Notes under the pieces: model-generated
Told to the model about the DNA's origin: nothing
Database searches by the model: none
The model's input: only the letters and a program-made list of their open reading frames with translations
NCBI RefSeq assembly: GCF_038896935.1
Contig: NZ_JBANDC010000004.1
Span: 62,001-126,000, forward strand
DNA: 64,000 nt
Source: Collimonas rhizosphaerae
GTDB taxonomy: Bacteria; Pseudomonadota; Gammaproteobacteria; Burkholderiales; Burkholderiaceae_D
Reading direction: 5' to 3'
Shown: positions 23,794 to 32,962 of the stretch, piece by piece
Layout of the letters: every line of letters starts with the position of its first letter
Position numbering within the stretch: the first letter of the stretch is position 1
Program-made: the position numbers and the translations under genes

Positions 23794-25602
23794 TTGAAAA
23801 AAACCCTTGCCATTGTAACGCTCTCTACCTTGCTGTCGGCTTGCGCCGGTGTAACGCCGGGCAACGACGCCACAAATCCTGCTGCCAGCACGCCGCCTGC
23901 GGCTACTCCTGCAGCAAGTCCCGAGCAGATCGCAAGCCGCAAGCTGGCAACCAGGGCAACACCGGTCAAACCACCGGAAGAACATCTGCCGGCGGTGCCG
24001 CTGACCAAGGAAATCCTGTTCAAGGTACTCAGCTCCGAAATCGCTTTCCAGCGCGGCAACTGGCAATCCGCATACGTCACCCTGCTGGGAGCCGCCCAGC
24101 AGACGCGCGATCCGCGCCTGGCCCGACGCGCGGCGGAAATGGCGCTGAGCGCAAAACAGGCCAGCGAAGCGCTGGTGGCCATCCGCCTGTGGCGTGAACT
24201 GGCTCCCGATTCCGAAGAGGCGACCCAGTATTACCTCGGCTTCATCATGCTCAGCAACAACCTGGCGGAAGCCAAGCCGATCCTCGAAAAGCGCCTGCAA
24301 GATGCGCCGCCGCAAGCGCGCGGCGTCATGATGCTGCAGATCCAGCGCCTGCTGGCGCGGGCGCAGGACAAGGCCGGCGCGTTCGCCCTGCTCGAGCAGC
24401 TGGTCACGCCTTACACGGCGATGCCGGAAGCGCATCTGGCGCTGGCGCAGGAAGCCTTCAGCATAGGCAACAGCACCCGCGCCCAGGAAGAAGCGAAAAT
24501 TGCGCTGAACCTGAAACCCGACTCTGAACTGGCGATCCTGACCAGCGCGCAAGTCGCGGGGGACAATACCGAGGTCGAACGCATCCTCACCGATTTCCTC
24601 AAGAAATATCCCGGCTCGCGTGAAGTGCGGGTGGCCTATGCGCGCACCCTGATCGACCAGAAGCAATACGAAAAAGCCCGCAGCCAATTTGAAATCCTGC
24701 TCAAGAGCGACAAGCAGGACGCCACCACCCTGCTCGCGCTGGGCCTGCTGAATGCACAAATCGGTGATACCAAAGCTGCCGAACGCTACCTGGTCAGCTA
24801 TATCGACCAGCTGGCCAAGCATCCGGACGAAGCGCGCGACAGCACCCAGGCGCTGCTGATCCTGGCGCAGATTGCGGCAGACCGGAATGACACCGACACC
24901 GCATTGAAATGGCTGGCGCAGGTCGAACCGGGCGACGCCTACCTGGACGCCCAGCTGCGCCGCGCCCAGCTGCTGTCCAAACGCGGCGACCTCGACGGCG
25001 CACGGCGCGTGCTGGCAGAGATCGACACCAACGGCGAACGCGAGAAAACCCAGGTAACCCAGGTGGAAGCCCAATTGCTGCGCGACGCCAACCGTCCGCA
25101 GGAAGCGTTCAAGGTCCTGGAAACCGCGCTCAAGGCGCAGCCCGACAACCCCGACCTGCTGTACGACTACGCCATGGCGGCAGAAAAACTGAATAACCTG
25201 GGCACCATGGAAACCGCGCTGCGCAAACTGATCGCGCTGGCGCCGGAAAACCAGCAGGCGTACAACGCCCTCGGCTACTCGCTGGCCGACCGCAATATCC
25301 GCTTGCCGGAAGCGCTGACGCTGATCCAGAAAGCGCTGACGCTGGCGCCGCAGGACCCGTTCATCGTCGACAGCATGGGCTGGGTGCAATACCGCCTGGG
25401 CAACCTGGGCGAAGCCGAGACCCGGCTGCGCACCGCCTACAGCTTGATGCCCGATCCGGAAATCGCCGTGCACCTCGGTGAAGTCCTGTGGGTCAAGGGA
25501 CAAAAAACCGATGCGCAAAAACTGTGGCGCGAAGTGCAGCAGAAAGATCCGCAGAACGACGCCCTGAAAAACACCCTGGCGCGGCTGGGCGCCAGATTAT
25601 GA
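23794..25602 (+). CDS. TPR-repeat outer-membrane-type lipoprotein
   Basis: A 602-residue protein of tandem tetratricopeptide repeats (from about residue 90 to the end). The best start is TTG at 23794: AGGA lies 8 bases upstream, and it gives a clean lipoprotein signal (KKTLAIVTLSTLLSAC, lipobox LSAC). An upstream ATG at 23707 would bury that signal behind 29 residues. It overlaps lolB by 4 bases, and lolB is followed by ispE. That linkage and the lipobox suggest an outer-membrane lipoprotein that acts as a scaffold in the envelope; the exact role is unknown. Confidence 0.85.
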   Translation: MKKTLAIVTLSTLLSACAGVTPGNDATNPAASTPPAATPAASPEQIASRKLATRATPVKPPEEHLPAVPLTKEILFKVLSSEIAFQRGNWQSAYVTLLGAAQQTRDPRLARRAAEMALSAKQASEALVAIRLWRELAPDSEEATQYYLGFIMLSNNLAEAKPILEKRLQDAPPQARGVMMLQIQRLLARAQDKAGAFALLEQLVTPYTAMPEAHLALAQEAFSIGNSTRAQEEAKIALNLKPDSELAILTSAQVAGDNTEVERILTDFLKKYPGSREVRVAYARTLIDQKQYEKARSQFEILLKSDKQDATTLLALGLLNAQIGDTKAAERYLVSYIDQLAKHPDEARDSTQALLILAQIAADRNDTDTALKWLAQVEPGDAYLDAQLRRAQLLSKRGDLDGARRVLAEIDTNGEREKTQVTQVEAQLLRDANRPQEAFKVLETALKAQPDNPDLLYDYAMAAEKLNNLGTMETALRKLIALAPENQQAYNALGYSLADRNIRLPEALTLIQKALTLAPQDPFIVDSMGWVQYRLGNLGEAETRLRTAYSLMPDPEIAVHLGEVLWVKGQKTDAQKLWREVQQKDPQNDALKNTLARLGARL

Positions 25603-26279
25603 TGCGGGCGCCTGGCAAGAACGCTTGGCAGGTATTGCCGGCGATCCGGCGCGGCGCGCTGCTGGCCGCGGCGGCGGCTGCCATGGCGCTGAGCGGCTGC
25701 AGCACGCTGTCGCAATCGTCCGCGCCGGCTGCTACCGCAGCCAGCGGCGCGGCGCGGCAATACCACCAGGCCATCGATGTCAGCGGCCGCCTGTCGATCC
25801 GCTATCAGCAAGACGGCAAGGAACAAGCCATGCACGGCAGCTTCACCTGGGCCCAAGGCAAGCAGGAAACCGTGATCACCCTGCTCTCGCCGCTTGGGCA
25901 AACCCTGGCCACCATCAATATCGCGGCTGACCAGGCGACCCTCAAGCAAAGCGGCCAGCCTGCGCGCAGCGCCGGCGATGTCGACGCCCTGACGGTGCAA
26001 GCCCTGGGCTGGCCCCTGCCGATCGCCGGCCTGCGCGACTGGCTGCAGGGTTTCGGCCAGAACGCCGCCGGCCAGCGCTTCAGCGCCGCGCCATCCGCGG
26101 CCGCGGATGACGGCTTCAGCGTCACCACCGCCGACAAATGGCTGATCCAGTACACCAACTGGCAAGCCCAGGACAACGGCGCCGAAAGTTATCCGAAACG
26201 GATAGACCTGGCCCGCAATACCGCACAAGCCGGCGAGGTTGCAATCCGCATCGTCATCGACAGCCGCCAACCACACTGA
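25599..26279 (+). CDS. lolB: Outer-membrane lipoprotein receptor LolB
   Basis: A 226-residue lipoprotein with lipobox LSGC (Cys34) that inserts lipoproteins arriving with LolA into the outer membrane. The LolB core appears as VSGRLSIRYQQDGKEQAMHGSFTW (conserved positions G, R, GxFxW) and a C-terminal PKRIDLAR. Its ATG overlaps the stop of the TPR gene. Position directly before ispE is the standard lolB-ispE-tRNA-prs arrangement. Confidence 0.9.
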   Translation: MMRAPGKNAWQVLPAIRRGALLAAAAAAMALSGCSTLSQSSAPAATAASGAARQYHQAIDVSGRLSIRYQQDGKEQAMHGSFTWAQGKQETVITLLSPLGQTLATINIAADQATLKQSGQPARSAGDVDALTVQALGWPLPIAGLRDWLQGFGQNAAGQRFSAAPSAAADDGFSVTTADKWLIQYTNWQAQDNGAESYPKRIDLARNTAQAGEVAIRIVIDSRQPH

Positions 26280-26287
26280 AACCCGCA

Positions 26288-27160
26288 ATGACCCGCACGC
26301 TGAACAACTGCCCGGCGCCAGCCAAGCTGAACCTGTTTTTACACGTTACCGGACGCCGCCCGGATGGCTATCACCTGCTGCAAACCGTGTTCCAGCTGGT
26401 CGATTTCAGCGATCTGCTGCATTTCCAGACGCGCGCCGACGACCAGATCCGGCGCACTACCGAGATTCCGGGCGTGCCGCAAGAGAGCGACCTGATCGTA
26501 CGCGCCGCCAGGCTGCTGCAAAACGCGATCCGGGAACGCACCGGCGCCGGCGGATTCGGCGCCGACATCGCCATTGAAAAAAAACTGCCCATGGGCGGCG
26601 GGCTGGGCGGCGGCTCCTCCGACGCCGCCACCACGCTGATGGCGCTCAACCACCTGTGGCAAGGCGGCCTGTCGCGCGAGGAATTGATGGTTTTGGGCCT
26701 GCAGCTGGGCGCCGATGTGCCGTTTTTCCTGTTCGGCCGAAATGCGTTTGCAGAAGGAATCGGAGAAAGCCTGCAAAAGCTTGACACGCCCGACCTATGG
26801 TTCGTTATAATTCAGCCCGGCGTAACAATTCCGACCGCATTAATTTTTTCATCATCGGAATTGACAAGGAATACGAAACCCGTCAAAATGACGGACTTTT
26901 CGATAGCTAGCAAAAAGCTCTTCGGAAAAAACGATCTGGAACCCGTGGCCGCCAGGCAGTTCCCGGAAGTTGCGGATGCCATAAAATGGCTAGGCAATCA
27001 TGGCGATGCCAGAATGACCGGATCCGGCGCCTGTGTTTTTTGTGGTTTTACGCAAGAAAAACAGGCAGATGAGGTACTGAAATTGGTGCCGGGTCACTGG
27101 AAAGCATGGAAGGCCAAGGCGATGCAGGAACATCCGCTCGCAGGACTGGCAGATCGTTGA
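26288..27160 (+). CDS. ispE: 4-diphosphocytidyl-2-C-methyl-D-erythritol kinase
   Basis: A 290-residue GHMP kinase of the MEP isoprenoid pathway. The N-terminus is PAPAKLNLFLHVTGRRPDGYH, the ATP loop PMGGGLGGGSSDAA and the C-terminal MTGSGACVF. It begins at MTRTLNN, 8 bases after lolB. The segment around 26800-26900 is more AT-rich than the rest, but the frame is intact. Confidence 0.95.
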   Translation: MTRTLNNCPAPAKLNLFLHVTGRRPDGYHLLQTVFQLVDFSDLLHFQTRADDQIRRTTEIPGVPQESDLIVRAARLLQNAIRERTGAGGFGADIAIEKKLPMGGGLGGGSSDAATTLMALNHLWQGGLSREELMVLGLQLGADVPFFLFGRNAFAEGIGESLQKLDTPDLWFVIIQPGVTIPTALIFSSSELTRNTKPVKMTDFSIASKKLFGKNDLEPVAARQFPEVADAIKWLGNHGDARMTGSGACVFCGFTQEKQADEVLKLVPGHWKAWKAKAMQEHPLAGLADR

Positions 27161-27246
27161 AAAGGTAATACAGAATTCGGTTTAGCATCAGATTCAAGCG
27201 CTGTTTTGATATGCGGCGCGGATTTATGATAGACAACAAGTTGCGT

Positions 27247-27323
27247 AGGGGAATCGCCAAGCTGGTTAAGGCACTGGATTTTGATTCCAGCATTCCAAGG
27301 TTCGAATCCTTGTTCCCCTGCCA
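27247..27323 (+). tRNA. tRNA-Gln (anticodon TTG)
   Basis: A 77-base cloverleaf. The acceptor AGGGGAA pairs with TTCCCCT, followed by discriminator G and an encoded CCA. The anticodon stem CTGGA/TCCAG holds the loop TTTTGAT, so the anticodon is TTG (reads CAA). The T arm contains GGTTCGAATCC. It lies in the conserved ispE-tRNA-prs position. Confidence 0.95.
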
Positions 27324-27508
27324 TTAAATACGGACAAGAATGTCCAGCAAGAAATAGTGTCATTGCGGGTCTTACAGCGGCAGCCGATTTAGCCGCTTCA
27401 GAAATACAACAACAGCACACAGCGAATACTTAAGCCGCCAACGCAAGACTAGAATAGTCGGGCATTGTCGGCTTTTCAACTTTTTAACGACTGTATCCAG
27501 GGATCTCC

Positions 27509-28459
27509 ATGGCAAACGAAAACCTGATGGTTTTTACCGGCAACGCAAACCCGGAACTAGCTATTGGAGTTGCCAAGCAACTCGGTATCCCGCTAGGCAA
27601 AGCCAACGTCACCAAATTCTCCGACGGCGAAGTAATGGTCGAGATCAACGAGAATGTGCGTGGCAAGGATGTCTTCGTGCTGCAATCGACCTGCGCGCCG
27701 ACCAATGACAACCTGATGGAAATCATGCTGATGGTCGATGCGCTCAAGCGCGCTTCGGCTGGCCGCATCACTGCCGCGATTCCTTATTACGGCTATGCGC
27801 GCCAGGACCGCCGCCCGCGTTCGGCGCGGGTTGCGATTTCAGCCAAGGTGGTCGCCAACATGTTGCAGGAAGCCGGTGTCGAACGCGTCCTGATCATGGA
27901 TCTGCATGCTGACCAGATCCAGGGTTTCTTCGACATCCCGGTCGACAATATTTACGCATCGCCGATTTTGCTGGGCGACCTGGTAAGCAAGAACTACGAC
28001 GACCTGCTGGTCGTATCGCCGGACGTCGGCGGCGTGGTGCGCGCCCGGGCGCTGGCAAAACGCCTGAACTGCGACCTGGCGATCATCGACAAGCGCCGGC
28101 CGAAGGCGAACGTGTCGGAAGTCATGAACATCATCGGTGAAGTCGAAGGCCGCAACTGCGTGATCATGGATGACATGGTCGATACCGCCGGCACCCTGAC
28201 CAAGGCCGCTGAAGTATTGAAAGAGCGCGGCGCCAAGAAAGTGGTGGCTTACTGTACGCACCCTGTGCTGTCCGGCCCTGCCCTCGAGCGCATCGTCAAT
28301 TCGCCGCTGGACGAGCTGGTGGTGGTCGACACCATCCCGCTGTCGGCGGAAGCCAAGGCTTGCGGCAAGATCCGCCAGTTGTCGTGTGCGGAGCTGCTGG
28401 CCGAGACGTTCAAGCGTATTACCAAGGGCGACTCGGTCATGTCGCTGTTTGCCGAATAA
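27509..28459 (+). CDS. prs: Ribose-phosphate pyrophosphokinase
   Basis: A 316-residue class I PRPP synthase that makes 5-phosphoribosyl-1-diphosphate from ribose-5-phosphate and ATP. Visible signatures are FSDGE, PYYGYARQDRR, the metal-binding DLHADQIQGFFDIP and the PRPP loop MDDMVDTAGT. Full length, cytosolic. It is followed by an intrinsic terminator before rplY. Confidence 0.97.
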   Translation: MANENLMVFTGNANPELAIGVAKQLGIPLGKANVTKFSDGEVMVEINENVRGKDVFVLQSTCAPTNDNLMEIMLMVDALKRASAGRITAAIPYYGYARQDRRPRSARVAISAKVVANMLQEAGVERVLIMDLHADQIQGFFDIPVDNIYASPILLGDLVSKNYDDLLVVSPDVGGVVRARALAKRLNCDLAIIDKRRPKANVSEVMNIIGEVEGRNCVIMDDMVDTAGTLTKAAEVLKERGAKKVVAYCTHPVLSGPALERIVNSPLDELVVVDTIPLSAEAKACGKIRQLSCAELLAETFKRITKGDSVMSLFAE

Positions 28460-28524
28460 ATATTCAGTCTGCTGAATTCGTATTCCCTGTTGCGTCGGCC
28501 GAAAGGCAGGCATGGCAGGCTAAC

Positions 28525-28551
28525 AAAACCCTCTGGTCGCGGAGGGTTTTT
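28525..28551 (+). terminator. Intrinsic terminator between prs and rplY
   Basis: A 9-bp perfect stem (AAAACCCTC / GAGGGTTTT) with an 8-base loop ends in a run of five T. It lies 66 bases after prs and 40 before rplY. It may act as an attenuator for rplY as well as the end of prs mRNA. Confidence 0.8.
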
Positions 28552-28590
28552 ACCGCCGGACTTCAATCCGGCACACAATGGAGCTTCAAA

Positions 28591-29214
28591 ATGAAAGTAA
28601 TCGCATTTGTACGCAAAGAGCAGGGGACCGGAGCGAGCCGCCGCCTGCGCAATGCTGGCCAGACACCAGGTATCGTTTATGGTGGTTCCGACGCGCCGGT
28701 CAATATCTCGCTGGACCACAACGCGCTGTACCACGCGCTGAAAAAAGAAACTTTCCACTCCTCGATCCTCGATCTCGAAATCGACGGCAAGGTACAGAAA
28801 GTCCTGCTGCGCGACTTCCAGGTCCACGCATACAAGCAACTGGTCCTGCACGCTGACTTCCAGCGCGTTGATGCAAAACAGGCAATCCACGTGAAAGTGC
28901 CTCTGCACTTCATCAATGCAGACGTAGCTCCTGCAGTGAAACTGTCCGGCGCCATCATCAGCCACGTTTTTGCTGAACTGGAAGTAACCTGCCTGCCAGC
29001 CGACCTGCCAGAGTTCATCGAAGTCGACCTGACCAACATCGAAGTCGGCCACTCGATCCACCTGGCTGACCTGAAGCTGCCTAAGGGCGTTGCTGCAGTG
29101 TCGCAAGAGAACCTGACTATCGCTACTGCATCGATCCCTGCAGGCAAGGTCGAAGCTGACGCACCAGCTGCCGAAGCACCAGCTGCCGATGCTCCTGCTG
29201 CCGACAAGAAGTAA
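28591..29214 (+). CDS. rplY: 50S ribosomal protein L25/general stress protein Ctc
   Basis: A 207-residue L25 of the long Ctc type: a 5S-rRNA-binding N-terminal domain (MKVIAFVRKEQGTGASRRLRNAG, key residues R, G-x-SRRLR) and a C-terminal beta domain. An Ala/Asp/Pro-rich tail ends the protein. The start at 28591 is conserved, and earlier in-frame codons run back into prs. A strong terminator follows. Confidence 0.95.
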   Translation: MKVIAFVRKEQGTGASRRLRNAGQTPGIVYGGSDAPVNISLDHNALYHALKKETFHSSILDLEIDGKVQKVLLRDFQVHAYKQLVLHADFQRVDAKQAIHVKVPLHFINADVAPAVKLSGAIISHVFAELEVTCLPADLPEFIEVDLTNIEVGHSIHLADLKLPKGVAAVSQENLTIATASIPAGKVEADAPAAEAPAADAPAADKK

Positions 29215-29264
29215 TAGCAAGCTATTTGCCAGAGCAGCTTTCTGGCAGTAATCAGCAAGCTGAG

Positions 29265-29288
29265 ACCCGCCTTCGTGGCGGGTTTTTT
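29265..29288 (+). terminator. Intrinsic terminator after rplY
   Basis: A 7-bp stem ACCCGCC / GGCGGGT with a TTCGT loop is followed by a run of six T. It lies 50 bases after the rplY stop. Confidence 0.88.
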
Positions 29289-29350
29289 ATTGTTGGCCGC
29301 TGTCTTCTTCTATAATTTGCGCAAGCCATCCATACGAAAATCAATAGCCC

Positions 29351-29935
29351 ATGTCTATCCGCCTCATCGCCGGCCTCGGCAATCCCGGACAGGAATACGA
29401 GCAAACGCGCCACAACGCCGGTTTCTGGCTGGTCGACAATCTCGCCAACGACCTCGGCCGCAAGCTGGCCCGGGAAGCGCGCTTCAACGCCCTGGTCGCC
29501 AAGACCAGCATCGCCGGCCAGGAAGTCTGGCTGCTGGAGCCGCAGACGTTCATGAACCGCTCCGGCCAGTCGGTCGGCGCGCTGGCGCGTTTCTACAAGA
29601 TCGCAGCGGACGAGATCCTGGTGGTGCACGATGAACTGGACCTGCCGCCCGGCAGCGCCAAGCTGAAAAAAGGCGGTTCGTCCGGCGGGCACAATGGCTT
29701 GAAAGACATCACGGCCGCGCTCGGCACCCAGGATTACTGGCGCCTGCGGCTGGGCATCGGCCATCCGCGCACGCTGAACCTGCAGCAGGTGGTGGCCGAT
29801 TTCGTGCTGCACCGGCCGCGCAAGGACGAGCAGGTTCCCATCGAAGAAGCGATTGCCGACAGCCTGAAGATCATCCCGCTGCTATGCGAAGGCAAATTCG
29901 AAGCGGCGACCATGCAATTGCATACCGCCAAATAA
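29351..29935 (+). CDS. pth: Peptidyl-tRNA hydrolase
   Basis: A 194-residue Pth that releases tRNA from peptidyl-tRNA. The catalytic His is H21 in QTRHNAGFW. N11 in GLGNPG, the catalytic-region Asp in VVHDELDLP and GGSSGGHNGLKDI are intact. In relatives ychF follows directly; here a membrane protein gene lies between. Confidence 0.95.
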   Translation: MSIRLIAGLGNPGQEYEQTRHNAGFWLVDNLANDLGRKLAREARFNALVAKTSIAGQEVWLLEPQTFMNRSGQSVGALARFYKIAADEILVVHDELDLPPGSAKLKKGGSSGGHNGLKDITAALGTQDYWRLRLGIGHPRTLNLQQVVADFVLHRPRKDEQVPIEEAIADSLKIIPLLCEGKFEAATMQLHTAK

Positions 29936-29991
29936 GCGCGCTGCCGGCAATTCCGCGACCCGATGTCAAACGACCGAGAAAAGAGATCAAA

Positions 29992-31416
29992 TTGAAGATT
30001 GAAGAAGTGCAAACTGTCCGCGCTCTGCCAAACGGCATTCTCAATATTTCCCAGGGGTCGACCGCTCTTGCCCGCAACGGCTTGCTGGCGATAGCAGTAC
30101 TATTTTTACTATGGATTTTCTGGAACGCATTCCACGCGGTTCCCTCGGCGGACGACTTCTGCTATGGCTTTGGAGCGCAAAGCCGCGGCGTTTTCCAAAA
30201 TGTAGTGACAGAATATCTGACCTGGGGTGGCCGTTATACGCCGGCATTGCTGATTAGCGCATTTGCAGTCTCCGATGAGGTGTTGCTGCACCATTACTAC
30301 ATCGTGCCATTGCTTATCCTGGCGCTGAATTTCCTGGCTGCGCGCCATTTCTTGTCAACCGCGGGTATCAAGAACGCCGCTTTCCTTCTGCTTTTCTTTG
30401 TCATGCTGATGGCGACGTTCCGCGTGCGGGAATCGTTGTTCTGGCTGGCCGGCGGCGCAACCTATGGCGTCTCTTGTGCACTTTTCCTGGCCCTGATCGC
30501 CGAAGAGTTGCGCATATTCCGCGGAAATGCCGCTCTTTCAAGGAAACGCATTGCCGTATTGTCGCTGGCGAGCGTGCTGCTGGCCAGTTTTAACGAAACG
30601 GTCATGCTGGCCCACATCGCGCTGCTGTTTCCCCTCGTGATTTGCTGCTTCGTACGGAAAACGGACAGGGCTGTCGCCTGCATATTGGCAGCAGCGATCA
30701 TCGGCGCCGTTATTTCGGGAGCTGCTCCAGGTAATTTCTTGCGGGCTGCAACGATGCCGCAACACATCAATGTGGTGCTGGCTGTCTGGAGTTCCCTCAA
30801 GCTGATCCTGGTTAAATACGTAGCTTCGTTTCTGGTAAGCCTGCTGCTCGTTTATTGTTTCTTCGCGCTGGTCAAGCCGCGAAGGGAAATCGCATTCCCG
30901 GCTCGTGTGGTATTCGGATTCTCGGTGTTCCTGGTGCTGGCCCTGTGGGCAAGCATCTTTGCCAGGACATTTGTCCTCAACGACCTCGGGCCAGAGCGCG
31001 CGAGAACGATCGACTTCATGCTGGTAAACGCCATGGCGTTCCTGATTGCCGCCCATCTTCATGCGCGGCGCCGCCCTGCCGATCAGCAGAAACGTAAATC
31101 CGCGCTGGCCGGCGCCCTCTTTGCAGGCGTGACTGTGCTGGTGGTGGCGGGTTTCATCTTCTATCCAAACCACACATGGCGACCTGTTGTCGAGGGCATG
31201 ACTGCATCCGCCGATTTGAAATCCCTCCTCTCGGCCCGCTTTGCCGCAGCTGGACAGGCAAGAGGAAAGTCGCTGGAAGTCGCCGGATATACGCACGAAC
31301 CGAAACCGATCACCTTCTTCAATGAAATCAAAGCCAGCCCCGCGGAGTGGGAAAATGTTTGTTTTGCCCGTTATTTCGGACTGACCGAGGTGCGCTTACG
31401 GACAAAATCCGAATGA
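29992..31416 (+). CDS. Polytopic membrane protein, GT-C glycosyltransferase-like (DUF6056-like)
   Basis: About 474 residues from a TTG start at 29992 (AAGAGA 5 bases upstream); no ATG is available nearby without running into pth. It has ten or so hydrophobic segments. After the first, the loop carries PSADDFCYG and later WGGRYTP, the acidic-pair and GR pattern seen in DUF6056 and other GT-C-type enzymes that use polyprenyl-linked sugars. By eye its codon use is less GC-biased than pth and ychF on either side. It may modify cell-surface polysaccharide. The family call is moderate and the substrate unknown. Confidence 0.6.
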   Translation: MKIEEVQTVRALPNGILNISQGSTALARNGLLAIAVLFLLWIFWNAFHAVPSADDFCYGFGAQSRGVFQNVVTEYLTWGGRYTPALLISAFAVSDEVLLHHYYIVPLLILALNFLAARHFLSTAGIKNAAFLLLFFVMLMATFRVRESLFWLAGGATYGVSCALFLALIAEELRIFRGNAALSRKRIAVLSLASVLLASFNETVMLAHIALLFPLVICCFVRKTDRAVACILAAAIIGAVISGAAPGNFLRAATMPQHINVVLAVWSSLKLILVKYVASFLVSLLLVYCFFALVKPRREIAFPARVVFGFSVFLVLALWASIFARTFVLNDLGPERARTIDFMLVNAMAFLIAAHLHARRRPADQQKRKSALAGALFAGVTVLVVAGFIFYPNHTWRPVVEGMTASADLKSLLSARFAAAGQARGKSLEVAGYTHEPKPITFFNEIKASPAEWENVCFARYFGLTEVRLRTKSE

Positions 31417-31695
31417 AGGCGGGACCGCAAGCGAGGCCGTAAGGGAGATTCCGGGCCAGTGATGTCCCCCAAATGTCCGGCGGCCTTTTACCGTCGGCCT
31501 TTGGATAAGCGCCCCCGACAGAGTTACAATTGGCATATTTGGGATTAGAGCACGGAAAAAACGGCAAAACGTGCTCGGCCTGTCCCGGTTTTAATTTTCA
31601 CTGTGCAACTTCAATTCAGCCTAACTCGATCGTAGTTGGCTTGTAAAACGAATATAAAACACAGCTAACCTATTATTGATTTAGAAAGTTTTTCC
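31417..31695. other. 279-base gap between membrane protein gene and ychF
   Basis: No gene is seen. It includes a 6-bp inverted repeat AGCACG...CGTGCT (about 31548-31574) and, from 31590, an AT-rich leader in front of ychF in which the ychF promoter probably lies. No hexamer pair was convincing. Confidence 0.3.
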
Positions 31696-32787
31696 ATGAG
31701 TCTCAAATGCGGCATCGTCGGCCTCCCTAACGTCGGCAAATCTACCCTCTTCAATGCCCTGACCAAGGCAGGCATTCCTGCCGAAAACTACCCGTTCTGC
31801 ACCATCGAGCCGAACGTCGGCATGGTTGAAGTGCCTGATCCTCGCCTCAAGGCGCTGGCCGAGATCGTCAAGCCGGAGCGCATCCTGCCTGCCACCGTGG
31901 AATTCGTCGATATCGCCGGCCTGGTGGCTGGCGCTTCCAAGGGTGAAGGCCTGGGCAACCAGTTCCTCGCCCATATCCGCGAAACCGACGCTATCGTCAA
32001 CGTGGTGCGCTGCTTTGAAGACGACAACGTGATCCACGTCGCCGGCAAGATCAACCCGCTGGACGACATCGACGTGATCCAGACCGAGCTGGCGCTGGCC
32101 GACATGGGCACGGTGGAAAAAGCCATCCATCGCGAAAACAAGAAAGCCCGTTCAGGCGACAAGGATGCCGCCAAGCTGGTGGCCCTGCTGGAACGCCTGA
32201 TGCCGGAACTGGACCAGGCCAAGCCGGTGCGCGCCTGCGGCCTCGACGCGGAAGAAATGGCCCTGATCAAGCCGCTGTGCCTGATCACCGCCAAGCCGGC
32301 CATGTATGTCGCCAACGTTTCCGACCACGGCTTCACCAACAATCCCCTGCTGGACCAGCTGACTGCTTACGCTGCTTCGCAGAACGCCCCTATCGTCGCC
32401 ATCTGCGCCGCCATCGAATCGGAAATCGCCGACCTCGACGAAGCCGACAAGCACGAATTCCTGGCCGACATGGGCATGGAAGAACCAGGGCTGGACCGCC
32501 TGATCCGCGCCGCCTTCAAGCTGCTCGGCCTGCAGACCTACTTCACCGCCGGCGTCAAGGAAGTGCGCGCATGGACCATCCATGTCGGCGACACCGGCCC
32601 GCAAGCGGCAGGCGTGATCCACACCGACTTCGAACGCGGCTTCATCCGCGCCCAGACCATCGCCTACGATGACTTCATCAGCCACAAGGGTGAACAAGGC
32701 GCCAAGGAAGCCGGCAAGATGCGTGCTGAAGGCAAGGAATACGTGGTCAAGGATGGCGATGTCTTGAATTTCCTGTTTAACGTCTAA
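31696..32787 (+). CDS. ychF: Ribosome-associated ATPase YchF (Obg family)
   Basis: A 363-residue OLA1/YchF protein. G1 GLPNVGKS is at residues 8-15, G3 DIAGLVAGAS is near 70, and the adenine-specific G4 NVSD replaces NKxD. The C-terminal TGS domain ends in VKDGDVLNFLFNV. It binds ribosomes and is linked to oxidative-stress response. A strong terminator follows. Confidence 0.96.
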   Translation: MSLKCGIVGLPNVGKSTLFNALTKAGIPAENYPFCTIEPNVGMVEVPDPRLKALAEIVKPERILPATVEFVDIAGLVAGASKGEGLGNQFLAHIRETDAIVNVVRCFEDDNVIHVAGKINPLDDIDVIQTELALADMGTVEKAIHRENKKARSGDKDAAKLVALLERLMPELDQAKPVRACGLDAEEMALIKPLCLITAKPAMYVANVSDHGFTNNPLLDQLTAYAASQNAPIVAICAAIESEIADLDEADKHEFLADMGMEEPGLDRLIRAAFKLLGLQTYFTAGVKEVRAWTIHVGDTGPQAAGVIHTDFERGFIRAQTIAYDDFISHKGEQGAKEAGKMRAEGKEYVVKDGDVLNFLFNV

Positions 32788-32805
32788 GTCTCCGTCGCAA
32801 GAAAC

Positions 32806-32847
32806 AAGCCCGGTCCGTCTCGCAAGACGGCGCCGGGCTTTTTCTTT
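32806..32847 (+). terminator. Intrinsic terminator after ychF
   Basis: The outer stem AAGCCCGG / CCGGGCTT encloses a second stem CCGTCT / AGACGG, followed by a T-rich tail (TTTTTCTTTTT). It lies 18 bases after the ychF stop. Confidence 0.88.
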
Positions 32848-32962
32848 TTAGCGGCGGCATTGTGTTAACAAACGTCACAACAGCGCCCATTGCTCAATAA
32901 ATCCGATACAAACCGCTGCAAATTTACTAGACTATCCAGAACCCGCAAACCAAAGAGCGACG

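Noticed and set aside
27161..27508. Attachment site or genomic island at tRNA-Gln
   Set aside because: No integrase, no repeat of the tRNA 3' end in view, and housekeeping genes continue on both sides.
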